NCBI GenBank assembly: GCA_032622095.1 | Contig: CP136069.1 | Location: 63,722,819 to 63,786,818 of the forward strand | Source of the DNA: Siphonodentalium dalli | Lineage: Eukaryota; Mollusca; Scaphopoda; Gadilida; Siphonodentaliidae | DNA: 64,000 bases | Reading direction: 5' to 3' | Shown here: positions 23,056 to 33,431 of the stretch, one piece after another | How the letters are laid out: each line of letters starts with the position of its first letter | How positions within the stretch are numbered: position 1 is the stretch's first letter | Program-made: the position numbers and the translations under genes | The notes under the pieces: model-generated | What the model saw: only the letters and a program-made list of their open reading frames with translations | What the model was told of the DNA's origin: nothing | Databases searched by the model: none

Positions 23056-23580
23056 TAATCAATGGCGGGAGTGTTGATTAGCATAGTGTAGTGCGGAAGA
23101 GGTCGCTATCCTGATTATCTCCATGACGTCATTCTGTTCCTTTCAGCGGTGTATTCGAAACCGCGTTGGTGTGTGTTCGCGACCGGTAGATCACTAAGGT
23201 ACAATCCGCGAATGACGATTCGAACACACCGAGAACAGCCCAAGAGCAGACCAAGAACATGTCCGCGGGTTAGGATTTTCACTCGCCGGTTCTCGAGTGT
23301 ATAAAAATCCAGAAACGCGAACATGACGTCATGGTTGTTCCCGGGCCTGTTCTTGGTCGAATCATGACACCAGGGTCACGTCTTTGTGGTCTACTGTTCC
23401 CGAAGATATAACAATACGAATTATAATACACACCTGATGTCAGCTGACATGGAATCTAGACGACATTTTGAAGAAATTCTTAAGAGGCAAATATATTTGA
23501 CGTTGAAAACAATTAGACGAAATGAGTTGAATCTTGGTCTAAAATATCATTAAAACCTCTGCATACATATAGTAATTTCC
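23056..23580. other. Downstream region of the cysteine-rich gene
   Basis: Presumed 3' UTR and flank. No canonical AATAAA is seen near the stop; an ATTAAA occurs at about 23550. GC-richer DNA at 23115-23345 contains two cat-gacgtcat motifs in opposite relation, possibly an old inverted element. Confidence 0.3.
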
Positions 23581-23692
23581 GGTGGGTTGACTGTAACAAT
23601 GTGTGACATTGATGTCCTGGAGTTTATGCTCAAATCATTAGGCTCATATCCGTCAATGTCACACCATGTTACCGTCAATCCGTTACAATAAC
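23580..23692. repeat. Small inverted repeat
   Basis: The left arm ggttgactgtaacaatgtgt followed by gacattgatg pairs with the right arm cgtcaatgtcacaccatgtt followed by accgtcaatcc. Confidence 0.5.
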
Positions 23693-23721
23693 GTACATCA
23701 TCATTATATCACGCAATATTC

Positions 23722-23815
23722 CAGAGATCCTGAGTATCCAAATCGACGTTTCAGAGATCCTGAGTATCCAAATCGACGTTTCAGTGATCATGCGTAGGTT
23801 TCTAAGTCGACGTTT
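23722..23815. repeat. 30-bp tandem repeat, 3 copies
   Basis: The unit cagagatcctgagtatccaa-atcgacgttt is present twice exactly and once diverged. Confidence 0.8.
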
Positions 23816-24387
23816 TTAGATCATGTGTACCCTAAGCAGGGGACACATGCGAGCTAGTGAGTTTGTTCATAAGAATCATGAGGATAGTGACCTTTTTCCG
23901 ATTTTTTGGACATTTCTATTATGTATCTTTCTTTATTACCAGGTCTGTGACATCCTGAATTCAACTATAGTATACATGTATCTAATTCATCTTTGTTTTC
24001 TCTATATTTTCTGGAAATATGAAATATAACATCGCAATCAGCTAAGATTGAAAGGCGGGTTTCATAATTGTGGTCAAATTCAGCGAACCTGGGTGCCAAC
24101 ATGCCAATGCTTGGCTACTTAGAAACCAACACCACACGTAGCTACACATGCCAGAATGTATATGCATATGTACATGGATGGCCAACCAATAGGGTAGCAT
24201 CAAACACATACAGTTGAATTCATGATAGTGACCTTTACTTTCGTATTTATATTACTCTAGATGAACAGGTCAATTTCGCATGTTTATTATAGTATAAATA
24301 CTAATTATAGTTGTATGTCGTCTTGGTTACGCGTTGAACCAATTCGTTCTTTGTTTTGTTTTACGCCGAATCAATCATTGAAATAAT
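23816..24387. other. Intergenic sequence, no gene seen
   Basis: AT-rich sequence between a small tandem repeat and a MITE; no supported feature. Confidence 0.35.
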
Positions 24388-24752
24388 GTGTCTGTCATTT
24401 GCAGAATGAGGTTCCCAGAGGGCTAGCATCACTAAATTCAGCCTCTGTGAACCTCATTCTGCTTAGCCTTTCATCTTCTGGGAAGTACCTATAGTCTCAA
24501 ATTAACATTGTTTTTAGTTACTTTTTCCCTTCTGTTCAGTTTCTATTTCCGTTAATTTGCAGAAATAAAATGCATAATCCACGTGAACATACCATCCTCA
24601 ATTGGAGAACTTGAGTCTGGCCCTGGCGCAGCTGTTCCTCAGCAGATTGAGGTTCACAAAGGGTGAATTTGGTAACGCTAGACAGCATTACGGGATACCA
24701 GAACTAAATTAACCCGCTGGGGACCTCATTCTGTAAATGACAGACATGCAAA
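24388..24752. mobile_element. MITE family with TGTCTGTCATTTGCAGAATG end, copy 1
   Basis: Terminal inverted repeats around tgtctgtcatttgcagaatg / cattctgtaaatgacagaca. Subterminal aggttcccagag and a core containing cccttctgttcagtttctat match the copy at 34858-35268. Confidence 0.7.
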
Positions 24753-25641
24753 CCGGTCAAGCCTTGTCTAGAAACAATTGGTTCCGAGTTAGGGTTCATT
24801 ATACGCCCATATATATATATATCTGCAGTGTAAGACACTCTAAATATACAACGTTTCTGATATTTTTGATAACATAGTATTCTGTCGCAACATATATTAT
24901 CAATCGGTCAGCCATCAAAACAACACTGCCATTATCCGGTTTAACTTAAAGTTAGTGTCTTCACACGACACCCGAATACGACACGCGTCAACGTTATATC
25001 CCTAAACGATAATGGTATTTTGATCTATCCGGATTTAGTGTGAATAGTCCCTTTATCAACGTAAACCTGCGAACTTGACAAGTTGACCAATTTATCTATA
25101 TTTATATTTATCTTTACCTTTTCTAGATGTGTATTTATACATTACCCGATCATGTCAGAGACGTGGTAAATGGTCCCCGTTCGGGGATCCACCTTTAAAT
25201 ATCCAACTACGGTTACTGCACCCTCTTCTCTGAAGCCGGCTAAAATTCCAATGCACGGTTAGACATTTCCAAAATCAAGTTATTACCATTTCAGTCAAAA
25301 CATTTTACCGAAATTAGGTAAATATTGGACTGTTGGTCTAAAAATTCATTGTTACACTAAATACGGATTGGAATATCAAACAATCAGAATAAATCCAACA
25401 TGCTTTTGCTCTGAACTTTCCTAATAATGTTATGTCAGGCATTAAATTTACAACTGTTGAAAATGTTGGCCAAAGTTGCCCCCAACCCCGTCGCCACTTC
25501 CCTGCGTATCTCAGATGCTACTCAGACTGAACCATTCATTCCAGTAAGCTTTGCAGACTTATCTTTCGTCTGTGACGCGACCTTCACCTCTTTTATCGCG
25601 CGTAATTTGTTTGATCCACAGTCCGATTTCACACCAAATTA
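24753..25641. other. Intergenic sequence, no gene seen
   Basis: Mostly unique-looking AT-rich DNA. A fragment at 25430-25510 (aactgttgaaaatgttggcc, gtcgccacttccctgcgtat) belongs to the ~430-bp dispersed repeat family. Confidence 0.35.
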
Positions 25642-26521
25642 GGCACAAAAAAAAGATGCTATGTTTCCGTACATCGACCGACCCTAAAAATAACCCGCCG
25701 ACCCTAATCTTTTTATTGATATTTTGAGAAAAAGTCAAAATTTTCTAAAAATAAAATAAAAATAAAAATAAAAGTTTTTATTGTTTTTACCTCTAATGCA
25801 CATAAATATTGATGGTCATTAGTGTTCAAAACACATGGTTTCTAACATATCCCTGTGAAAAGTGACCTTGAAGTGACTGCTGTCTCAAACGCCCCCAGGT
25901 GTGTGATGGGTTGTTGACTGATGAGCATGCATTTTTCAATTTTAATTTCCTGAGAGTGGATCTCATGCCTGCTTTATGCCTTGTTTGGGTCTTATGGAAC
26001 ATAGGAACACTATCAACATACATGGTGGGTGTTTATCTGTATATATATATACATGTATAGAGGTTATCACCACATGTTAGGTGTACATGTATAGCTACTG
26101 TTTCCAAAAACCAGGCATGCTAGGTTGGGTGTACTCATGACTACCTCCAGACAATGGGATGTAGTCGTCACAATACAAGTACGGTATAATGGCGGTATTA
26201 TGTGTAAAATTCTTATAAAAAGTTAGCGACATGAATTTCGTACTACATGTAAGTTTATAGCAAATTTATGAAAATATGGAATGTGAATAAAAAAAAACAT
26301 ACTTTATAAGCATGAAGTAAGTTTGATCTTTTATCAATCTTAATGTATATTTCCACCGTGTTGATCTAGTAATACTTTCCCCTCAACCCGAGTTGGCATT
26401 TTATGTCATTTCGGTCGAGGTAGTTCAATATTTCTGAAATTTAAAAAAACATTTCCCTACCTACCCTAAATTTTTCGCTCCTTTATCGGAAACATACAAT
26501 CTTTCTTTTTTTTGGCCTTAG
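25642..26521. mobile_element. Inverted-repeat element, ~880 bp
   Basis: The left end aggcacaaaaaaaagatgct followed by atgtttccg is inverted at the right end (cggaaacatacaatctttct followed by ttttttggcct), with ccctaaa blocks just inside both ends. A (AAAAT)n run lies at about 25745-25780. The ends resemble those of 32630-32990 (GGCCAAAG). Confidence 0.5.
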
Positions 26522-27349
26522 TCAAAATTTAAAAAAAAGAGTTAATTTTCAGCTTATTAGCCAAAATAAAAAAACGAAAAATATTTGCAATCATCATCGT
26601 TCCCATGGAAGAAGCATCGCGAATATAAACAAAGGAGTTAGATGAGTAAAAAGGGTCAGAATTTTGAACGCTCTTTATTATTGACCGTATTAGGTTGACG
26701 GAAGTATTGACGCTCTTTATAAGAGACAGTCGTTGCAATTTTTGCTAGGTTGACACAAATTAAAAACTTGTTAAACCTTTATATTTTGAAAGTCGTTATC
26801 TTGTCATAAAACCTTCAATTAATGGACGCATTGGTCAGATCTAATTAGTTTCTGTAAAAGAAAACGTATACAGATGGTGGTTTCATGCATGGTGTCAAAT
26901 ATGACAGGAAATCTTTATTTCAGTTTATTTCATCGTCAATGCATATGTTGTTTCGTTCCATAAAAAAATTAACGAACATTCTACTATGATACTATGCAAT
27001 ATATTATGTGAAAATTCATGAATTTCATGCATATATTATGATTGTGCAGCTTTCTAATAAAATGATTGGCAGGTAATTGTTGTTTTAATTCTTTAATAAT
27101 TAGAGAGCCTTCGCAAAATTCACGAATATAGTTACGGTTGTGTTCAGGGTACTGCGTCGTCCAATTATGCGCATATTCCAACTGCTACAGTGATGTCATA
27201 ACCGCCGCAAACGATATGGTACCAATTTCTACAGACGCTCAGTCAACGAGTTTTTGTTTTGTTTTTTTTGGTATCATACCACCATCACTTATCAAGCCTC
27301 GGCGTAATTTAACACTATGGTTAGATTATAACACATCATTTTCATCGTA
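26522..27349. other. Intergenic sequence, no gene seen
   Basis: Short open frames exist on both strands but none has recognisable domains. A cysteine-bearing frame near 27143-27220 is preceded by ttgtgttcag but has no partner exon. Confidence 0.35.
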
Positions 27350-28505
27350 TATATAAGCTTTATTCTGTAATCCAAGATATTATTATATGGTCATTTAGAG
27401 AACAAAATGTAGATGTTTTTACAAAAGGTTGACAGCAGAAAATAAAGACATCACATGCATGTAGATGCAATATATACCCCGGATTTGTTGTTCTCATACA
27501 GCCCGGTCACTTCATTGCGATATTCATCATCGCTATATTCATCATCGCTATATTCATCGTCATCACCATCATCCTTCTCCTCATCTTATTCCTTATCAAA
27601 TCATCTTCATCATCATCGTCATCGCCGCACCGTCGTCGCCTGGCGACTATCATCGTCATCGTCATAATCATAATCACTAACATCGTCGTCGTCGTCATCA
27701 TCGTCGTCGTCGTCACCATTCTTTGTTAATCTCCGTCCTTTGTCTCATAATCATCATCATCGTCGTCATCATCATCTCGTCACAACAATTAAATAGCGTT
27801 GAATTGCCAGTACATCGCACATATCACATAATGTAGTCTATCACAAGCAAAATGCTGGATCAGTAAATTGTCAGTAAAGCCACTGGTAAAGCCAATGCAA
27901 ATGATGAATGAATTAACGCGTTCTGTTAATTATAACCTACGTTTAACGTATAGATTAGACAGCATTTATATAGACGCTCTTTATAATATGTGTAAATAAA
28001 ATGCCAAATTTCCCTGTTTATTCAGGTTTATTTTTTTTTTATTTGTGTGAAAACTTGATGATCCCAGCACAGCCAAATATCACTCTTAACAATATGGCAT
28101 CGAATGAAGTCTCCCGATAAAATTGGTTTTACAACCTTTTGCGACAGCTTTATAGTTCAATAATGCTTTCTATAAATAAGACTTTCTATGAAATTTACAT
28201 GACGACTCAATCGCACCGTGAAAACAATATTTAGACTACATGTAAATCAATATCAATTGAGTTTTTTATCATGTGCCGTCGTGATAAAATGATGATGACG
28301 ATAATGAATAAGGTGATGATGATGAAAATTGTGATGATGAATTCACCGGGCTATATGAGAAGAAAATCGGGGGTTAATGTATATATTGTATACTTGTGAT
28401 GTCTTTCTTTATTTTCTGCTGTCCATCTTTTGTAAAAAATAAAACTACATTTGTGTTTTCTCAATGTCCATATATTTTATCTTGGATCAGAGAATAAAGC
28501 ATATA
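27350..28505. repeat. Inverted repeat flanking microsatellite DNA, ~1.15 kb
   Basis: The left arm at 27350-27560 (agctttattctgtaatccaa, gacagcagaaaataaagaca, cagcccggtcacttc) is inverted at about 28300-28505 (gaattcaccgggctatatga, tttattttctgctgtcc, cagagaataaagc). Confidence 0.6.
27515..27780. repeat. Degenerate (ATC)n/(GTC)n microsatellite
   Basis: Runs of tcatcatcgc, catcatcatc and gtcgtcgtcg type trinucleotides, with a diverged counterpart (gatgatgatg) near 28315-28340. They create spurious His-, Ser- or Thr/Met-rich reading frames. Confidence 0.85.
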
Positions 28506-28660
28506 TATATTTATAGCAACCACCAAGGGTGGTTATACCTTAGGCATGCCCAAGGTATAACCACCCTTGGTGGTTGCTATAAATATATATGCTTTATTCT
28601 CTGATCCAAGATATAATATATGGACATTGAGAAAACACAAATGTAGTTTTATTTTTAATT
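28430..28660. repeat. Near-perfect palindrome, ~110-bp arms
   Basis: The left arm runs from about 28434 (aaaataaaactacatttgtg) to gttataccttaggcatgccc, and the right arm mirrors it, ending in cacaaatgtagttttatttt. The middle is aaccacccttggtggtt on both sides of ggcatgccc. Its left arm is also part of the larger inverted repeat 27350-28505. Confidence 0.75.
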
Positions 28661-28704
28661 CACTGATGGAAATAGAAAAAAATATATGACGTCATTCACA
28701 TGCA

Positions 28705-29145
28705 TGGGTATGGATTCTGGAGAAATTATCACGTGACTTCCGGTTAGCAACAGTGTGGAGATTGCAACAAAAAAAACGGAATTGGGAATGAAGCATCGCG
28801 ATGAAAATGAAAGTAACTAATTCACAACTTACGAAAAATTCACATGTGATTTAGGTCTATTAATTTCAATTAGACCAATTTCTTTGGTTAGCTTAATGAA
28901 TACGAAAAATGAAGACGTCATGACACGGTTTATGACGTCATTTTGGATTTGTGGGCCAGAATCCAGACAAGATTGCACACTCCACGACACGTCTTGTCAA
29001 GTTGGCATGTCATCTCCATCGTGATCACTGTGTGATGTTACATAAATTATTCTATGTCGCCGATAAAAGGCAAATTTGAGGCACAGCATGTATGGTTGCT
29101 CCACTACGTGTCACGTACGATTCATATTATACTATTCATTCGCTT
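28705..29145 (+). repeat. ~450-500-bp dispersed repeat, copy 1
   Basis: It matches 45245-45712 in the same orientation, including gggtatggattctggagaaa, acaacttacgaaaaattc and aaatttgaggcacagcatgt. No conserved reading frame was found. Confidence 0.7.
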
Positions 29146-29523
29146 GGATCGGTATGTGTTATTTCGTCACAAAAGAAGCATATGGTACCGATTTGGTGCG
29201 GCACTGAATTTGAATCTTTTTTGTGAGTATTATTTTTGGATTATCCCTCTTTTATCGAATTCACAAAACGGTGTTGGAAGTATATGGTGGGTAACTCAGA
29301 ATGTTCGAATAGACCGAACTGTTTATTCCCTCATCCCAATATCCACAAAACGGTAATATCCATCCAACAAATATAGTACAATATAACTTATAATAGTATA
29401 ATTCCGGATGTGCCTGCCCTGTATATATTATATAATTATACGCTCTTTATAATAAGTGAAAACAAAGATTATGCTGAAGTTTATCCAACTGGCAACGGCA
29501 ATGGCGAGAACGGCGTCCCATGC
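29146..29523. other. Intergenic sequence, no gene seen
   Basis: No supported feature; AT-rich sequence between two repeats. Confidence 0.35.
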
Positions 29524-29922
29524 TTAACCCTTTACCCAACAAACCGGCCAAAACCGGCCAAATAAAGCTTCAACAGCCTAAAATATCTTCGGTATGTCTC
29601 AATAGAACCATACATATATGGATATCATTGGAACCGGCTCCTTGACCACATTGTGATAGTTACAGTTATGCCCTGTGCCAATGCATTCTCTTATATATGC
29701 GAGTCGACCATAGGTCGCCTCGCATATATAAGAGAATGCATTGGCCTAAAAAACAAAATATTTAACACTTTTTACCATTTTTTCTTACATTCTTTAACAA
29801 TTTTATAATTTTTAATGTGTTAAGCCAATGCATTCTCTTATATATGCGAGGCGACCTATGGTCGACTCGCATATATAAGAGAATGCATTGGCACAGGGCC
29901 CTTCTGTTGGGTAAAGGCTTAA
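29524..29922. mobile_element. TTAA-flanked MITE, TTAACCCTTTACCCAACA end type, with two hairpin modules
   Basis: TTAA at both ends, with inverted ends CCCTTTACCCAACA and TGTTGGGTAAAGGC. Two copies of the recurrent hairpin (29677-29745, 29824-29892) are placed head to head, separated by ~78 bp of AT-rich DNA. Confidence 0.75.
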
Positions 29923-30417
29923 CATGTTCCGTATCCAGTTCGTGGCGGAATATAGAGTTGCTTTCCATACACCAATAATCATAATAACGTTTCGCCATAT
30001 AATAAATATCCATGCTGTTTGCTATATACTTTACTTCTGACTTGTGATGTGTGTTGCTTTTGCCAACGGAAGTCACGTGGCTCACGTGTCCACTTCGTCC
30101 ACATCGGTTAGAAAATTTAATGTTGTGTCCAATATCCGGAACTTGTAGCAAGCGGGATGAGTCCAATCTTCTGATAACCGAATAAGCTACCAACGCGTGA
30201 AAGTTATTATAAACACGTTTCGCTGGACGTTGATCGATCTCTATAAATGTGCATGTATGGCGCCGTAAAATGATGTGGCTGTTCCCATTGCGATCATGTG
30301 TATCTCCACAGCTTGTTTATTATACGGTATATATATATATTGTATAAAACGTGTTCAAAATAGTCAAGATATGAGTTTGTGTAGGGTTGCTGGAGTTGTT
30401 CGAACCATAGACTCAAT
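29923..30417. other. Intergenic sequence, no gene seen
   Basis: No recognisable gene. A minus-strand frame at 29762-30193 is largely transposon sequence. Confidence 0.3.
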
Positions 30418-30546
30418 TTCATGTATAATTATCATGTTGTTGATATTGTTCATAGAGCACATGGGTGTATTTTGAATCATTTATTTCATATATTCTGTTG
30501 AGATGGTCCCATAAATGGCCGGATTTAGTGTATAGTGCCCCTTTAA
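30418..30546. mobile_element. Half copy of the AGGGG/TTAA MITE
   Basis: Matches the right half of 46289-46643 (gttcatagagcacatgggtg, tggtcccataaatggccg) and ends in gcccctTTAA at 30546. Confidence 0.6.
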
Positions 30547-30660
30547 CATTAGCCAATGGCCGCGAAAATGGCAATTTAAAAAAAAAAACGGTACATTTTC
30601 TTAACAGCATCATCTTGTACCACCAGTACCATAGGTCGTTTGATGACATTATTATCTTAC

Positions 30661-30810
30661 CTTTTCCCTCCAATAAATATGACTCATTCTGCTCTTTTAT
30701 TATCTGTCATCTGCTTATTTTTCCTGAAAATACGTCCACCTCCAGATGAATAATTGACCATCCCAATGCATATTTTTATTACTGAGTGGGAGAATCCATT
30801 TGGTATAAAA
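30661..30810. mobile_element. Fragment of the CCCTTTCTATACTAAA-type TTAA element
   Basis: Blocks ttttccctccaataaata, tctgcttatttttcctgaaa and gagtgggagaatccattt match 56690-56843 and, in part, 60495-60750. Confidence 0.55.
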
Positions 30811-31198
30811 AGTGTTTACGAGGGCTGAGTGTTTATACCGACGTGCAGTGAATAAAACAAATGCCATTTCTTGTCATATCTGTGCTCCTCATATTGTCCA
30901 AGAGTACACAAGATCACGGTATAGGAAATCACGTGATTTCGAGGTTGGCGAGTACCACGCATTTAAAATGGCCGTGGTCAGCGCAAACGCACAAAATCAT
31001 AATATACGAGGAACTGGCACAAAACATAGATTTTCTGACAGTCCAATAACTTTTCGCAGAATTGACGGCTACGAGTCCGTTTGTGAGAAATATATACCGC
31101 AGTAGCGATGTCATAGTAGTTGCAATGCAAAAGTTTTGGCAAGTCACTTTTAAATTCCTCAAAACAGTTGACAAATATTGGTCAATCAACATATGTAT

Positions 31199-31432
31199 AT
31201 ACGCCCTGTCACTAACTCGCGGTCATATTGGATCCACCAGGTCCGGTTCCGTGGTGTTACTTATATAGCTTTCCACATATGGAAGTCATGAATAATTCAA
31301 TAGCTCAATATATGGAAATGCTACTCCAAATCTTTGACCTAAAACCACGGAACCGGGGCTGGATTAATCTATGAAACCACGGAGTCGACCTGGTGCATCC
31401 AATATGGCCGCGAGTTAGTGACAGGGCGTATT
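31199..31432. mobile_element. MITE with TA target, ~235 bp
   Basis: Terminal inverted repeats of about 40 bp start CGCCCTGTCACTAACTCGCG and continue with catattggat; both ends adjoin TA. This suggests a Tc1/mariner-type non-autonomous element. Internal ccacggaaccgg / ccggttccgtgg pairs extend the palindrome. Confidence 0.7.
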
Positions 31433-31713
31433 GGCCCTTGAAATGTTCAAAACAAAGACAATTACTTTTTCAACAAGTTTTATTATATCATGACAATCAC
31501 ACATATGTGAGTGTGTCACCCCGCCCCCTTCTGGTACGCGGCATTCAGGTGATTTTCAAGTGGTAAGCAGGATTCATACCCCTATGTTAACTGGTACTCG
31601 GAATTCATATGCACATTATACCCTGCATTCAGGATTCAACAAGGTTGGTTCGAAGGTTTTTTAGCATTCAATTGTTCAAATGTTGATTATTTCATCGCCA
31701 CAATGAAATATTT

Positions 31714-31992
31714 GGTTGTAATTCAGTCTCACACATCTTGATGTAATTCAGTCTCACACACCTTGATGTAATTCAGTCTCACACACCTTGATGTAATTCA
31801 GTCTCACACACCTTGATGTAATTCAGTCTCACACACCTTGGTTGTAATTCAGTCTCACACACCTTGATGTAATTCAGTCTCACACACCTTGATGTAATTC
31901 AGTCTCACACATCTTGATGTAATTCAGTCTCACACACCTTGATGTAATTCAGTCTCACACACCTTGATGTAATTCAGTCTCACACACCTTGG
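31714..31992. repeat. 25-bp tandem repeat, ~11 copies
   Basis: The unit gatgtaattcagtctcacac-acctt is repeated with very few changes (atctt and ggttgt variants). The low divergence suggests recent expansion. Confidence 0.9.
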
Positions 31993-32629
31993 TGTGTTGA
32001 AATTATGGACATTACTTAAGCAAATTTGTGAAAATTATCATATTCGTGTAAAATAACCATGACTTGACATTGTGTTCTATACATGTATTTATCGGGGCGT
32101 ATGCATGATTCATGAATCATGTGGGTAGGGGGTGACACCTCATATGTTTTCTATGTTTATATTTCATTCTTCAGAATTTGTAGTTATGCAGCAGCGCTAC
32201 GTAAACAGGGACGTTGCTGGGGTGTATCCACTCAGGGGGGTCTATCATTCGAATTACACCACAAGTTACCCCCCCCCCCCTTGGATTTGACTTTTCCAAC
32301 TGCTAACTGGCGTTTTGTATACTGTTTATTATCTCGAGGAACAATCCTTTATCATCGTCCTCGAGACCCATTAGCGCAACTGCTATTGTTCCAGCCATTG
32401 AATTTGTCAGTTTTAACTTTTTTTACCACGACTGCATGGGCTCCAGAACCCCAGAACCCCTGTCGCAATAACGGCAACGTCCAAATTAGAATTCCATACT
32501 GCACCCCTTGCCAACCAAACTTTTCATCTCTAGGAAACTTCATTTAATTATTTTTGACACCCCAGCCCCCCCCCCCCCCCCCGTGTTTGATATATCCCAA
32601 CTCATGCCCCAACATATCCAACCTAACAC
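31993..32629. other. Intergenic sequence with C-runs, no gene seen
   Basis: Long C homopolymers lie at about 32270-32281 and 32567-32583. The open frame at 32119-32547 shows no domain. No clear polyadenylation signal for the lectin gene was identified here. Confidence 0.35.
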
Positions 32630-32990
32630 GCCCTAAGGCCAAAGTAACAAATATTTGGGGTTCGGGTTTCCCTATACCTACCCTATATTAATGCCCTACC
32701 CTAAAGTTTATATCCATGTTTTCAAAAAATTCCTAAAAATGTAATTTAAAAAAAATAAAATATATCAATGTCTCAAAATGGATTGTATTCTGTCAAATCA
32801 TTCAATTTATCACACTCTATACACGCAAATAACACTTAAACTTATATAATTATTGCAGAAGAAGAAAATCCATTAGAATGTAAAAATAAAACAAAATTAA
32901 AAGAAAAAATATTTAAAGACTACCTGTACCTATCTGACTTGTAACTTGAACCAGACATTTATGTTTCTTTGGCCTAGGGCTAAGATTTTC
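32630..32990. mobile_element. Inverted-repeat element with GGCCAAAG ends
   Basis: The left cctaaggccaaag and right ctttggcctaggg are inverted, flanking an AT-rich core with ccctaccctaaa motifs similar to the 25642-26521 element. Confidence 0.45.
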
Positions 32991-33201
32991 CAACCGATAA
33001 CCATTCCTGTCTGACATTTAGACTGACAGTATGAAATCTGATTTCACTCTGAAATTTCCACCTTATACGGTTGTATCAGGCATGAAATTTCCCACCGTTT
33101 GACCAGTATCACCACCCCGGGTTCCCCGCCCCCTGTTGTGACGTCCCTGCTACTACTCTACTTTGTCTCCACGTTGTGCAGTTCCCATCAGAGTCTCTTT
33201 C

Positions 33202-33431
33202 CTATCCAAGGAAGCAGATTTGAATTGGCGGGTCGCAATTTGCTGGTTCTGTTCCGTTCAAGTTCCGGAGCTCGCATTTCCTGTCGATGGAGTTGTAAAT
33301 GAACGCACCACATGTCTCCAGATCAGCCGAACAGGCTGTTGCACATCGCAGACGACTGACTTCGTTGATGGTTTTCAGCAAATAAGTGTTGGTCAGCACA
33401 TTAACCACCACGTATCTCTTCGCTGGGACAA
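33202..33431 (-). CDS. Lectin gene exon 5, PAN/apple domain and stop
   Basis: Acceptor aactattttcag. The exon encodes residues 433-508, with C-x3-C (462, 466) and the run ETCGAFIYNSIDRKCELRN, typical of PAN/apple domains, ending CFLG and TAG at 33204-33202. At about 75 residues the domain is nearly complete; its first strand may start in exon 4. The plus-strand frames across it are shadows. Confidence 0.88.

Noticed and set aside
27138-27356. Cysteine-bearing frame after a ttgtgttcag acceptor-like site
   Set aside because: No donor at a useful position, no partner exon and no match to the cysteine pattern of the small secreted protein.
29054-29356. 100-codon plus-strand frame
   Set aside because: Its first part lies in a dispersed repeat that recurs at 45.2-45.7 kb, where the frame is not maintained.
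31714-31992. 25-bp repeat considered as a CRISPR-like or regulatory array
   Set aside because: Contiguous near-identical units with no spacers; a simple minisatellite.
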